Source: Aerococcus kribbianus
GTDB taxonomy: Bacteria; Bacillota; Bacilli; Lactobacillales; Aerococcaceae
Length of the DNA stretch: 64,000 bases
NCBI RefSeq assembly: GCF_026805545.1
Contig: NZ_JAPRFR010000002.1
Location: forward strand, 62,001 to 126,000
Reading direction: 5' to 3'
This document shows positions 26,847-35,328 of this stretch, one piece after another; positions within the stretch are counted from its first letter, which is position 1, and each line of letters begins with the position of its first letter. The notes under the pieces were generated by a model. That model did no database searches, was not told the origin of the DNA, and saw only the letters and a program-made list of their open reading frames with translations. Made by a program: the position numbers and the translations under genes.

Positions 26847-28082
26847 ATGTCTAAGATATTCACCGAAATCACTAGTGAAGATTTCGCTCGCTATGCCCAA
26901 AACCACCCTACTAGCTTCCAACAAACAAGCGAGATGGCTGCTTTGAAAGAAGCTAATGGTCACGAGCTTTACTATCTCGGCCTAAAAAATGACCAAGAGC
27001 TCACTTTTGCCTGTTTAGTCACACGTACCAAGCTCAGAATCGGTTACAAGTTCTTATTAGAGGATTTAGTTTTAAGCAATAATACCAATGACTTTGCTAT
27101 TTTTATGCCAGCTTTGATTGATTTTGTGAAGAAACACCAGGGCTTGTATTTACAAGTTTCGCCAATTTTGTTACAGACCCAACGTCTTAATGACGGGACT
27201 CTTGAGCCCTTAAATCAAAACTATATCCAGGCTATGGAAGAACTGGGTTTCAGCCACGATGAAACTGGACCTGGCCATGCTTCTACTTCTAGTCCCAACT
27301 GGATTTATATCAAAAAACTTACCGGTCTTAACCCAGAAAATGTTTCCGAAAGTTACCAAAAAGAAGGCCGTTATTCCATAAAAAAAGCAAAAAATTTCCA
27401 TATTTCTCTACGTGCCCTAACTAGTGATGAGCTCGAACAGTTCAAAGCGATTACTGCTGAAACTAGCCAACGTCTTGATTTTCCAGATAAAGATTTATCT
27501 TATTACCAAGAGCTTTATCGCATTTATGGCGACGATGCCCGTTTTATCTTGGCTGAACTTGATATTCCTGCCTATCTGGATTCTCTAGCTGCTCAGGAAA
27601 GCAAACTGCAAGACCAGCTTAAAAAGATCGAAGCCAAGCTTGCTGAAAATCCTAATAGTAAGAAGAAAAATAACCAACACCGTGAAGTATCTAGTGAAAT
27701 TGCGAGTTTCGTTAAACGCCAAGAAGAAGCCAAAACTTGGTTAGAGGAAGAACAAAAGGATGTCATTCCTTTGGCTTGTGGCCTATATATTTTCCATCCC
27801 AATGAAACAATCTATCTCTTCTCAGGTACTAGAGAAAAATATAAACACCTTTATACCCCTTATTTAATCCAAGACGCTATGATTAAAGAAAGCCTTCGTC
27901 GTAACATTCCTCTCTTTAATTTTTACGGCATCTCTGGAGAATTTGATGGTTCTGATGGTGTTCTACGTTTTAAAGAAGCCTTTAACGGCCAAGCGGTAGA
28001 AAAAATGGGGACCTTTACTTACATTACCGCTCCACATAAATACCGCCTCTACACAACTTTCAAAAAAATCTTAAATAGATAA
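26847..28082 (+). CDS. Fem-family aminoacyltransferase (peptidoglycan branch, FemABX/MurMN type)
   Basis: A 411-residue protein of the FemABX family, which adds amino acids from aminoacyl-tRNA to the lysine side chain of lipid II to build the interpeptide bridge. Two GNAT-like halves are visible, with GYKFLLEDLVL early, SYQKEGRYSIKKAKNF in the middle and the C-terminal YLFSGTREKYKHLYTPYLIQ. A coiled-coil arm (about residues 251-315, Lys/Glu-rich) is inserted as in FemA and MurM. Which amino acid it adds cannot be read from the sequence. It is divergent from mraZ and has its own terminator. Confidence 0.88.
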   Translation: MSKIFTEITSEDFARYAQNHPTSFQQTSEMAALKEANGHELYYLGLKNDQELTFACLVTRTKLRIGYKFLLEDLVLSNNTNDFAIFMPALIDFVKKHQGLYLQVSPILLQTQRLNDGTLEPLNQNYIQAMEELGFSHDETGPGHASTSSPNWIYIKKLTGLNPENVSESYQKEGRYSIKKAKNFHISLRALTSDELEQFKAITAETSQRLDFPDKDLSYYQELYRIYGDDARFILAELDIPAYLDSLAAQESKLQDQLKKIEAKLAENPNSKKKNNQHREVSSEIASFVKRQEEAKTWLEEEQKDVIPLACGLYIFHPNETIYLFSGTREKYKHLYTPYLIQDAMIKESLRRNIPLFNFYGISGEFDGSDGVLRFKEAFNGQAVEKMGTFTYITAPHKYRLYTTFKKILNR

Positions 28083-28086
28083 AAAA

Positions 28087-28130
28087 ACCAGCTACTAACC
28101 CCAATTTCTTGGGAGTGGTAGCTGGTTTTT
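28087..28130 (+). terminator. Terminator of the fem gene
   Basis: ACCAGCTAC pairs with GTAGCTGGT, with an inner CCC/GGG, followed by TTTTT. The A7 on the left also gives a minus-strand T-tract. Confidence 0.85.
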
Positions 28131-28269
28131 CACATAATAAATGAGATTAGGATAATGACACCAGGTTAAAATCTTTATACCGTTGATATTGTGGCGAAAA
28201 CGTCACAAATTGCCTTTGAGACAAAACTTTTAGATTTTGGATTTTATCAATAGTATTTAAAAAGTAAAA

Positions 28270-28299
28270 AGACCGTGCACACTAATACATACATGGTCT
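28270..28299 (-). terminator. Terminator for the yqeG-DUF3397 transcript
   Basis: AGACCATG pairs with CACGGTCT on the minus strand (one G-U pair) and is followed by TTTTTACTTTTT. Confidence 0.6.
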
Positions 28300-28433
28300 C
28301 AGAATTTATTTTTTCCTGTCTACTTGACAAGAGACAGTTTATAAAATGCCTAGCCTCTTTGCTTGGTATGAATATTTAGCGTTGTTAATAAGCAAAAAAG
28401 ACATGTCCTGTGTCATTGCTTACTTCACAACTC

Positions 28434-28811
28434 TTAACTAATAACTACTTGAATAATCCGATAGACGACCAAAATATAATACACAACGAAGACAAAAATA
28501 AAGGCAGTATTAGATAAGTTCCGCCAAAAATGAGGCCAATCGACCTTTTCTTGTCGACGAAATCGTTTAAATAATCGTACAAAGGCATACAAGGCAATCA
28601 CAAAAACCAAGGCTGGAACTAGGGAAAAATAGAAAGCATTGGTGGAAATAAAATGAAAGCAAAGCCATAAAATAGGATGGATGACATCAACTACTGCTAA
28701 TTTAATATGCTTGCCATCTGTCAAATAAGGTCTACCATAACGATTAACAAGTAATATTGTTAATAAAGGCAGAATATATAAGAATATTTCACTCCAATGA
28801 AAAGGATACAT
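28434..28811 (-). CDS. DUF3397 family membrane protein
   Basis: A small membrane protein of about 125 residues with four predicted helices (for example IFLYILPLLTILLVNRYG and NLSNTAFIFVFVVYYILVVY). It belongs to the DUF3397 family, often found beside mraZ in Lactobacillales and Bacillales; no function is known. The frame opens with TTG at 28823, but the ATG at 28811 is preceded by TTGAGGTTAAAC, so that start is chosen. It follows yceD after a gap of about 40 bases. Confidence 0.8.
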   Translation of the reverse strand: MYPFHWSEIFLYILPLLTILLVNRYGRPYLTDGKHIKLAVVDVIHPILWLCFHFISTNAFYFSLVPALVFVIALYAFVRLFKRFRRQEKVDWPHFWRNLSNTAFIFVFVVYYILVVYRIIQVVIS

Positions 28812-28851
28812 GTTTAACCTCAATTCTACTGACTAGTGCCTAGCCAACATT

Positions 28852-29409
28852 TTAATCGTCATTGTCTTCTTGGTCTGAAAATAAGTTTTTTAGCTTAGCC
28901 ATACGAGGATCAACTGATTCTTCTTGTTCTTCGCTTTCTTGAGCATAACCTTCTTCACTCAAAACTTGCCAATTCTTGCCTTCAGGATAGGCGTCCGCCT
29001 CCTTCTCAGCTTCAGTATAAACTTGCAAAGGTAAATGAGTGATCACATTATCTAGCAAGATTTGATTCAAGTCGACTGTTTCACTCGTTAAATCTAGAGG
29101 AATCACATCTTCTTCGTCTACAATATCGCTAGCACCATGTTCTGTATATAAGCGTTCCTTGATTGGAAAATTTAAGGAAACATCAACAGCCTCTAATGAC
29201 CGTGTTGAAGGTAAAACGAGGTCAATAGCCACTGATAACTGTAAGAGAATCGTTCCTTCCTCATACAAAATTATCCCCTGCACTGTTAAAGGCTTCGCTT
29301 CAATGATATCCGAATGGCGGTCTTTCAATTGATCAACCAAATCAACAGTTTCATCAATCATCAATGGCTCAGCAGCCAAAACTCTTAGTTCACGTGTTGA
29401 CCATTTCAT
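28852..29409 (-). CDS. yceD: YceD/DUF177 family protein
   Basis: A 185-residue acidic protein of the DUF177 family, tied to 23S rRNA metabolism in plants and bacteria. The core (EEGTILLQLSVAIDLVLPST, then DVSLNFPIKERLY and EDVIPLDL) is recognisable; the C-terminal 30 residues are Glu/Asp-rich. In most bacteria it is followed by rpmF (ribosomal protein L32); here the next gene is DUF3397 after about 40 bases, with no room for rpmF. Its ATG shares one base with the tmcAL stop. Confidence 0.88.
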   Translation of the reverse strand: MKWSTRELRVLAAEPLMIDETVDLVDQLKDRHSDIIEAKPLTVQGIILYEEGTILLQLSVAIDLVLPSTRSLEAVDVSLNFPIKERLYTEHGASDIVDEEDVIPLDLTSETVDLNQILLDNVITHLPLQVYTEAEKEADAYPEGKNWQVLSEEGYAQESEEQEESVDPRMAKLKNLFSDQEDNDD

Positions 29410-30647
29410 TACTTGTCAGTCTCCTTTTTCTTGATTATTATCGGTTGACGTCCAATATTTTCTGAGTCTTTTGTTTGCATTATTAGTGAATAAAGGCGGT
29501 CTGCGTTCAACCACAAGGGCCACATCTTTTCACATTGTCGGTTAACCCGACTAATAAGCTGCCACTGAGAATTAGCCGTTGCCTTATTAAGAGTCTTTAG
29601 GTAGGACTGTCCTCTTGATGTCATCCCTAAAAGATTTAATGGCTGCGGACCTGCCAAATAATGGGCCATACTTGTTTTTTTTACTCCTAAAACCAGCATA
29701 AGAGCTGCTCGTTGCAAGCGACTCACAGACCAATTACGATTACGACAGCGACCAATAAAATCAGTCATATTGTCGGCTTGCTTGGCTGCGGCTAGCATCT
29801 TGTATTCAATACCTTCTTCAACCTGGTAATAGTCTGAAAGTTCACTGATTGGTGTTGTCAATAAGCGATAGCGTAAATAAGGGTATAAGGCTGTCCACCC
29901 GCCTAATACTGGCGCTTTTTCTAATTGCATCTGAAGTGCTAGAGGGAGCTTGCCTCGATATACTTCTGATTCTTCTATTAAACTCCGACGAATTTGACTC
30001 CCGCTCATAAAATTTGAGCCAAGATTAACATCAGTATCATCTTGTCGATGTTGAGCTCCTATGCGTTGGATGGGGTAATAGGCGATTTTTTGCTTAGCCA
30101 GGCTAGCTTCTCGAATATAGGCATAGGCTAGAAGGGTATTACTTTTTTGCTGGAAATCCACCTGACTAGCAGAAACTATGTCTTCCTTTACGATAGCCTG
30201 ATTCAAAGCCCAGTGACGACGTTCAGCATAAGACATATTAGCAGACACTTGGTAGCTGGCCTGTAAATAACTCTCAAATTTTTTTGGATGAGCAGCCTCC
30301 CACTGGGCTAAATTAATATAATCAGTAAAGTTAGCGTCCTCTACACCAAAAATTAAAGATTGGCAATCTAAGCCAGTTAATGCACTAACCGCTCCCTTAG
30401 CAAAACCATCAGCAGCTTGTGTCGCCCACCATAATGGCAGTTCCACCACTAAATCAGCACCTTGCTTCAAAGCAGTCTCAGACCGTGCCCTTTTAGAAAT
30501 AATGGCAGGCTCTCCCCGTTGGACAAAATTACCACTCATTACAGCCACAATAACGGCCTCAGGAAATTTCCGTCGTGCTTCTTCAAGTAAGTAAGCATGG
30601 CCATTGTGAAAGGGATTCCACTCACAGATAAGACCAAGGCTTTCCAA
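29409..30647 (-). CDS. tmcAL: tRNA(Met) cytidine acetate ligase TmcAL (YlbM)
   Basis: Nucleotidyltransferase-like enzyme that activates acetate with ATP and acetylates C34 of elongator tRNA-Met. The product is 412 residues with the HxGH-type motif ICEWNPFHNGHAYLL at the start, AVMSGNFVQRGEPAI and the second nucleotide motif VNLGSNFMSGSQIRRSL. In the Bacillus protein (YlbM) this activity is established; here the function is by homology. It lies six bases after yqeM in the ribosome-assembly operon. Confidence 0.92.
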   Translation of the reverse strand: MESLGLICEWNPFHNGHAYLLEEARRKFPEAVIVAVMSGNFVQRGEPAIISKRARSETALKQGADLVVELPLWWATQAADGFAKGAVSALTGLDCQSLIFGVEDANFTDYINLAQWEAAHPKKFESYLQASYQVSANMSYAERRHWALNQAIVKEDIVSASQVDFQQKSNTLLAYAYIREASLAKQKIAYYPIQRIGAQHRQDDTDVNLGSNFMSGSQIRRSLIEESEVYRGKLPLALQMQLEKAPVLGGWTALYPYLRYRLLTTPISELSDYYQVEEGIEYKMLAAAKQADNMTDFIGRCRNRNWSVSRLQRAALMLVLGVKKTSMAHYLAGPQPLNLLGMTSRGQSYLKTLNKATANSQWQLISRVNRQCEKMWPLWLNADRLYSLIMQTKDSENIGRQPIIIKKKETDK

Positions 30648-30653
30648 AGCAAC

Positions 30654-31397
30654 TTACCCCTTTCTACAAGTAAAAAAGACCCGTTTACTAGTTGAAGTTA
30701 CAGGCTGGTGAGTAAAATCAGCGGTAATCCCTAAAACATTAAAACCAGTTTTTTGTAAAGCTTCTTGGTAATCTGCTATAGGCCAGACATTTTGTTGGTG
30801 AATTTCTTCGTGACGTTGGTATAAGCCAGTCTCTTCCTCAACAAAAATATTTAAATTATGGTCAATAGTATTTACCCCTCGAACTTGGTCACTAGTCCAA
30901 GTAAATACCACATCATCCCACTCATAAACATATGAATAGCCAGGATAAACCTCATTAACATAATTAGGATGAATAATATCGAAAATAAAATAACCACCTG
31001 AGTTTAACTGATCATAAATATGAGAGAAAATCTGCTCTACCTGATCAGAATCAGTGATATATAGGAGACTATCACAGTACAAAGTAACCACATCTAAAGA
31101 TTGACCCGCAATATCAAAAGTTTGCATATCAGCCACTGAAAAATTAATATCTGTTGCTCTAGCTTTAGCTATTTCTTTAGCTTGGGCAATCATCTCACTA
31201 GATGCATCGAGACCTTGGATTTTATAGCCATATTCTTTTGCATATATAGCTAATTTGCCATCCCCACAAGCTAAATCCACCCATTCTTTATTGAGCAAAT
31301 CTTCTACTTGGTCTTGAGTAAACTGTAGCCACTGATAATAGAGACTATCATCAAACAAGCGACAATAAACTTGACTGAAACGATTATAAATAGCCAT
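30654..31397 (-). CDS. yqeM: YqeM-type SAM-dependent methyltransferase
   Basis: A 247-residue class I methyltransferase of unknown substrate. SAM motifs are WVDLACGDGKLAIYAKEYG (I), GLDASSEMIAQA (II) and ADMQTFDIAGQSLDVVTLYC (III-IV). The YqeM signature YVYEWDDVVFTW is present. It is the conserved partner of rsfS and yqeK in Firmicutes and shares one base with the end of rsfS. That context suggests an RNA or ribosome-related target, which is inference only. Confidence 0.9.
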   Translation of the reverse strand: MAIYNRFSQVYCRLFDDSLYYQWLQFTQDQVEDLLNKEWVDLACGDGKLAIYAKEYGYKIQGLDASSEMIAQAKEIAKARATDINFSVADMQTFDIAGQSLDVVTLYCDSLLYITDSDQVEQIFSHIYDQLNSGGYFIFDIIHPNYVNEVYPGYSYVYEWDDVVFTWTSDQVRGVNTIDHNLNIFVEEETGLYQRHEEIHQQNVWPIADYQEALQKTGFNVLGITADFTHQPVTSTSKRVFFTCRKG

Positions 31398-31762
31398 TAT
31401 TTTTTAATCCACTCCTCAATATTAACTAAAGGGGCATCTACCCACATTTTTTCTAAATTATAATACTCACGTTCACTATATAGAAAGACATGGACAACCA
31501 CATCATAACAGTCGATGAGAATCCAACGTGTTCCTTCTTTTCCTTCGACATTACGGATGGCAAAATCGGCCTCTTCGACACCCTCATAAATACTATCAAC
31601 AATCGCTTTTACTTGGCGTTCATTGTTCCCACTCATAACCACAAAATAATCAGTCAAAGGGGTTAAGTTGTGGACATCAAGGGCTACAATATCATGGGCT
31701 AGCTTATCTTCAGCAGCAAGAACAATGGTTTTCAATAATTCGGTATTTAATCCGTCTGTCAT
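31397..31762 (-). CDS. rsfS: Ribosomal silencing factor RsfS
   Basis: RsfS binds L14 on the 50S subunit and blocks subunit joining when nutrients are short. The product is 121 residues with the motif DIVALDVHNLTPLTDYFVVM, NVEGKEGTRWILIDCYDVVV and HVFLYSEREYYNLEKMW, all standard. It begins one base after the yqeK stop and ends within the start of yqeM, so the three are co-translated. Confidence 0.96.
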   Translation of the reverse strand: MTDGLNTELLKTIVLAAEDKLAHDIVALDVHNLTPLTDYFVVMSGNNERQVKAIVDSIYEGVEEADFAIRNVEGKEGTRWILIDCYDVVVHVFLYSEREYYNLEKMWVDAPLVNIEEWIKK

Positions 31763-32362
31763 TTAATTCTCCTTTTTTTCCATCCAGTCGTTATAAATAA
31801 TAATTGTTTCAGGGTAAATTAAGTTTTCGCGTTCGATTTGTAGGGCTAAGGATGCTTTAATCTTATAATTGACGGCAGCATCCAAGTCTTTTTCAGCCAA
31901 GGCTCTTGCCTCGTCTACACCCGGAAAATCTCGGCCATCTTCAATATAATCAGCGACAAATAGAATTTTTTGGTTTAGGGTCATGTTCTGCTTGCCTATA
32001 GTATGGCCCCAAACCCCACCAAGAATATCAGGGTTGGTAATATTAAAACGATCACGTCCGATATAAGCGGCTAGCGGTCCATGCCAGATAGCTGACCCAT
32101 AGTTTAACCATTCCGGGTCGAAATTATCTTTATCTTGATAAGTCAGCAAAACATCCTCAGACATTTCTTTAGCAAAATCATGCAATAGACTAGCCAACGA
32201 CACTATTTCCAAATCACCATTAAAACGCTCAGCTAGTTGCAATGCTTTTTCTTCAACACGTAAAACATGCTTAAAACGTTTTTTCGAGATATTTTCTTTG
32301 AGTGCAACTAAAAAATCAGCCCGTGAACAATTCATTAAATCTTCACTATAGTCTTCAATCAA
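31763..32362 (-). CDS. yqeK: YqeK, HD-domain diadenosine tetraphosphatase
   Basis: HD-domain phosphohydrolase; YqeK of Firmicutes symmetrically cleaves Ap4A to ADP, lowering this alarmone. Motifs: KKRFKHVLRVEEKALQLAE, the HD pair in SLLHDFAKEM, AIWHGPLAAYI and KILFVADYIEDGRDFPG. The start is unclear because the frame runs back into nadD. A TTG at 32362 has AAAAGGGG seven bases upstream and overlaps nadD by 8 bases; an ATG at 32335 is the alternative. It would be about 199 residues with the TTG start. Confidence 0.88.
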   Translation of the reverse strand: MIEDYSEDLMNCSRADFLVALKENISKKRFKHVLRVEEKALQLAERFNGDLEIVSLASLLHDFAKEMSEDVLLTYQDKDNFDPEWLNYGSAIWHGPLAAYIGRDRFNITNPDILGGVWGHTIGKQNMTLNQKILFVADYIEDGRDFPGVDEARALAEKDLDAAVNYKIKASLALQIERENLIYPETIIIYNDWMEKKEN

Positions 32363-33005
32363 GATAAAGCCCCTTTTCATTAATATAATCTCTAACTTCT
32401 TCAGCCACCAAATAGCGAATGGATTGGCCGTGTGCACACTTCCGCCGAATAGCACTAGAAGAAATGTCGCTACCTATGATATCCACGGTAATGATAGGAT
32501 AAGCTGTTTCCAAAGAATAACCTTCCCGTTTCACACCTACAAAGCTGATCAAATCTACTAAATCATTGATGCGATACCAGTTATCTAAGTCAGCCACCAT
32601 ATCACCACCAATGATGAAATAAAAATGTGTATTAGGATACAGGGTAGTGAGTATTTCCATAGTATCAACGGTATATGATTTGCCTTTGCGGTCTAACTCA
32701 ATCGTTTCAATAGCGAAGTGATCGTTATCCCTAATGGCTAAGTCTAACATGTTTAAACGATGGTCATCAGCAAGGGTCTCCTTAGGCGTTTGATGGGGAG
32801 GTATAGCGTTTGGCATAAATAAGATACGATCTAATTGTAACTGATTATAAACTTGTTCAGCAATCAAAGTATGACCGTTGTGAACTGGATTAAAGGTGCC
32901 TCCTAAAATACCGACACGTTCTTTCTTGGTTTCCCCTAGTTTTTGACTTTGACTGACAAGCTCAGGCGCCTTCATTAATGTTTTTGTTTGACAGAAATTT
33001 CCCAT
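32355..33005 (-). CDS. nadD: Nicotinate-nucleotide adenylyltransferase NadD
   Basis: NadD converts nicotinate mononucleotide to deamido-NAD with ATP, an essential step to NAD. The product is 216 residues. Motifs: GILGGTFNPVHNGH (HxGH type, about 33-46) and GSDISSSAIRRKCAHG near the C-terminus (ISSTxIR). The N-terminal 28 residues before the core are longer than in many relatives; ATG 33005 follows AAGGATTGATGGCTA, and ATG 32975 is an alternative. It sits between yhbY and yqeK in the conserved order. Confidence 0.96.
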   Translation of the reverse strand: MGNFCQTKTLMKAPELVSQSQKLGETKKERVGILGGTFNPVHNGHTLIAEQVYNQLQLDRILFMPNAIPPHQTPKETLADDHRLNMLDLAIRDNDHFAIETIELDRKGKSYTVDTMEILTTLYPNTHFYFIIGGDMVADLDNWYRINDLVDLISFVGVKREGYSLETAYPIITVDIIGSDISSSAIRRKCAHGQSIRYLVAEEVRDYINEKGLYLD

Positions 33006-33011
33006 TAGCCA

Positions 33012-33329
33012 TCAATCCTTAACTTCTTGGCGAAGAGCTGATGAGATTTTTTGGTGCTTATTGTCTTTAGCGGGGCGATAAAGTGTCATCACTCGTCCAA
33101 TCGTCTGGAGCAATTCCGCATTGAGTTCTTGACTCAATATTTGACCAGCACTTTTGATATCTTCATCCGAATTTTGTAAGATATTTACTTTTATGAGCTC
33201 ACGCTTTTCTAATAAGTCATCGAGTTGCTTGACAAGTTCGGGGTTGAGACCGTTCTTCCCAATTTGAAAGAGTGGTTTAAGTGAATGAGCTTCTTTCTTC
33301 AGAAATTTCTTTTCCTTATTAGTTAGCAT
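33012..33329 (-). CDS. yhbY: YhbY, CRM-domain RNA-binding protein
   Basis: A 105-residue CRM-domain protein that associates with pre-50S ribosomal particles. The fold signature is NKEKKFLKKEAHSLKPLFQI, with the CRM-loop GKNGLNPELV, then RELIKVNIL, and TIGRVMTLYRPAKD at the end of the domain. Its place between yqeH and nadD supports a ribosome-assembly role. Confidence 0.95.
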   Translation of the reverse strand: MLTNKEKKFLKKEAHSLKPLFQIGKNGLNPELVKQLDDLLEKRELIKVNILQNSDEDIKSAGQILSQELNAELLQTIGRVMTLYRPAKDNKHQKISSALRQEVKD

Positions 33330-33342
33330 AATCTCTTCCTTT

Positions 33343-34458
33343 CTAAATTAATGGTGACCGTAAATAAACAGCAATACCGCGTGGTACATGAATAGCAATA
33401 TCAGCGGCTTTGGGAATATTTAACCAACCTAAACCAGAAATTACTAGGTCTGTATTCTCACGAATATGAAATTCGCGACGTACCAAGGTTGGAAACTCAG
33501 CTATTGTCCCGGCTTGAGGTGGTGTTAAAAGCCCGCCTAGATGTTTATCATAAAATTCATCTGAGCCTTCAAGCTTGCGGCGATGGATATCTAAGCGTCG
33601 AGAGAAATAAGCGGTAATCCCCATTTTCTCACCCGATAAATAATCAAAGCGAGCTAAGCCCCCCATAAACAATGTCTGTTGATCATTCAACTGATAGGTT
33701 CTAGGCCGTAATTCATCTGCAGGCATCACTAATTTCAAATCATCTAAATCTAGTAACGATGTCATTTGATTGCTATGAATTATCCCTGGTGTATCAACAA
33801 GAACGCTATCATCTTCAAAAGGAATTTCAATCAAATCTAAAGTTGTCCCCGGATATTGACTGGTGGTAATCACTTGGGCATCCACACCAGTTGACTGAAG
33901 GAGCCGGTTGATTATGGTGGACTTTCCAACATTAGTCACTCCCATAATATAAACATCCTTACCATGGCGCATGCTTTCAATTTTATCTAATAATTCATCC
34001 ACCGCTTTACGTTTCTTAGCTGATAGTAAGAGAATATCATCAACCTTGATTCCCAAATCCTTTAATTGACCTTGTAACCAATTCTGTAGTCGGTTAGGAT
34101 TCAATGATTTAGGTAAGAGATCCAATTTATTGGCGACCAACAAGACAGGATTATCACCAGTAAAACGATTCAACCCCGATATAATTGATCCTGATACATC
34201 AAAAATATCAATCACATTGACGATTAACGCATCCTTATTCGATAAATCGTTTAGCAAGGCAAGAAATTCATCCTCACTAGTGGATACTTTTTCTAATTGG
34301 TTATAGTGACGTAATTTAAAACATCGTTGGCAATAAAGCTCACCTGTTTCGATGCCTTTATCATATGATGATTGGGGCGTATAGCCTCGTTCTCCTGCTT
34401 GTTCTGATTGTAGGCGGGCCCCACAACCAATACAATAAACTGCTTCCTCTTTAGTCAA
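33343..34458 (-). CDS. yqeH: Ribosome biogenesis GTPase YqeH
   Basis: Circularly permuted GTPase needed for 30S subunit assembly. The product is 371 residues: an N-terminal zinc finger (CIGCGARLQ and YCQRCFKLRHYN), then GTPase motifs in permuted order, G4 VANKLDLLP, G5 LSAKKRKAV, G1 GVTNVGKSTIINRLL and G3 VDTPGI, followed by a C-terminal domain. It overlaps yqeG by eight bases. Confidence 0.97.
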   Translation of the reverse strand: MTKEEAVYCIGCGARLQSEQAGERGYTPQSSYDKGIETGELYCQRCFKLRHYNQLEKVSTSEDEFLALLNDLSNKDALIVNVIDIFDVSGSIISGLNRFTGDNPVLLVANKLDLLPKSLNPNRLQNWLQGQLKDLGIKVDDILLLSAKKRKAVDELLDKIESMRHGKDVYIMGVTNVGKSTIINRLLQSTGVDAQVITTSQYPGTTLDLIEIPFEDDSVLVDTPGIIHSNQMTSLLDLDDLKLVMPADELRPRTYQLNDQQTLFMGGLARFDYLSGEKMGITAYFSRRLDIHRRKLEGSDEFYDKHLGGLLTPPQAGTIAEFPTLVRREFHIRENTDLVISGLGWLNIPKAADIAIHVPRGIAVYLRSPLI

Positions 34459-34978
34459 TCATTTTCCCCCATTTCAGTTCTGGATTTCCTTTTAATACCC
34501 GTTTAAAAATAGCTTGTTCAATACGGCGGTTGAATTGAGTGACCTTACCGTCCGAACTTGCTATTGGTTTCACTAGAACACTTTGTAGACCTAGACGATT
34601 AGCGGTAAATATATCAGTTAGTAACTGATCACCAACTACCACAACTTCTTCTTTAGGTAGAGCTAATTTTTTCAAAGCTTGGCGCATACCATGCCGCAAC
34701 GGTTTCTTAGCCATAGCCTGATAACGAATACCATAATCAGCTGCTACCCTTTCGACTCGTTTCTTAGAGTTATTGGACACAATAACCACAGGAATTTCGG
34801 CTTGAGCCATCATCTGTAACCAATCAGCCATCTCTTCACTAGCATCTGGTTCATTCCAAGCAATTAGAGTATTATCTAAGTCGGTAATCACTCCTTTTAT
34901 GTGTCGTTTCTGTAATTGTTCTGGCTTTAATTGATAGATGGATTCGACCATCCAAGTTGGTTTAAAATATTTAGTCAC
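34451..34978 (-). CDS. yqeG: YqeG, HAD-superfamily phosphatase (subfamily IIIA)
   Basis: HAD-type phosphatase of the YqeG group with unknown physiological substrate. The product is about 175 residues: GVITDLDNTLIAWNEP (motif I), VIVSNNSKKRV (motif II) and VVVGDQLLTDIFTANRLG (motif III). The open frame goes to 35056, but an extended -10 promoter at 35010-35018 excludes that start. GTG 34978 follows AGGGGG at nine bases and gives the family start VTKYFKPTWMV. It heads the ten-gene run ending with DUF3397. Confidence 0.92.
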   Translation of the reverse strand: MTKYFKPTWMVESIYQLKPEQLQKRHIKGVITDLDNTLIAWNEPDASEEMADWLQMMAQAEIPVVIVSNNSKKRVERVAADYGIRYQAMAKKPLRHGMRQALKKLALPKEEVVVVGDQLLTDIFTANRLGLQSVLVKPIASSDGKVTQFNRRIEQAIFKRVLKGNPELKWGKMID

Positions 34979-35009
34979 ACAATTGAGCCCCCTAGTTTTT
35001 ATCCCCTTA

Positions 35010-35018
35010 AGTATATCA
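35010..35018 (-). promoter_or_regulatory. yqeG operon promoter (extended -10)
   Basis: Minus strand TGATATACT, an extended -10 element 32 bases before the GTG start of yqeG. Confidence 0.55.
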
Positions 35019-35082
35019 CAGCCACTTAGAAAACGGTAGGATTGGCCCTGACACATTACGCAGTGAGAATAAGATTAAATAG

Positions 35083-35155
35083 AAAAAAGACTGGGAATCT
35101 CATCCCAGCCTTTTTTTGTGATATATGACCATTGATCTCTTAGTCGAGTTCTGAA
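35083..35155 (-). repeat. Terminator-associated repeat, copy B (hom terminator)
   Basis: Minus strand: CAGAACTCGACTAAGAGATC, then AATGGTCATATATCACAAAA, then the stem AGGCTGGGA..TCCCAGTCT with TTTTTT. It ends the hom transcript. It shares its flank with copies A, C and D. Confidence 0.75.
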
Positions 35156-35320
35156 ATGCAGCTCCTTCAACTGTGTCATAAAATCATTTGGATATTGTTT
35201 GTCTAGTCATCAGTTGGGCTCTCAAAAGCAGGACTGACGTGCGTTTCCCAAAAGGCTTTGGTAGTGTGTCGCTATCTTCAGCCTTTTGGTCCAACGCTTC
35301 CGTCCTAACGCTTTTCATCG
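35133..35320 (-). repeat. Structured hairpin repeat, unit U1
   Basis: Plus-strand ends are CTCTTAGTCGAGTTCTGAAA at the left and TAACGCTTTTCATC at the right. Inside is a long imperfect hairpin: AAAAGC/GCTTTT (35224-35229 with 35310-35315), AGGAC/GTCCT (35230-35234 with 35302-35306), GCGTT/AACGC (35241-35245 with 35293-35297) and CCAAAAGGCT/AGCCTTTTGG (35248-35257 with 35280-35289). An extra segment of about 70 bases separates the left end from the hairpin. Confidence 0.65.
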
Positions 35321-35328
35321 CACCCTAT

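Larger units (their letters stand above)
28083..28433. other. Gene-free stretch between fem gene and DUF3397 gene
   Basis: No open reading frame of note. It holds the fem-gene terminator at the left, a minus-strand terminator hairpin at 28270-28299 and two weaker hairpins: GTGGCG-AAAA-CGTCAC (28191-28206) and TAAGCAA..TTGCTTA (28389-28421). The base composition is AT-rich. Confidence 0.6.
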
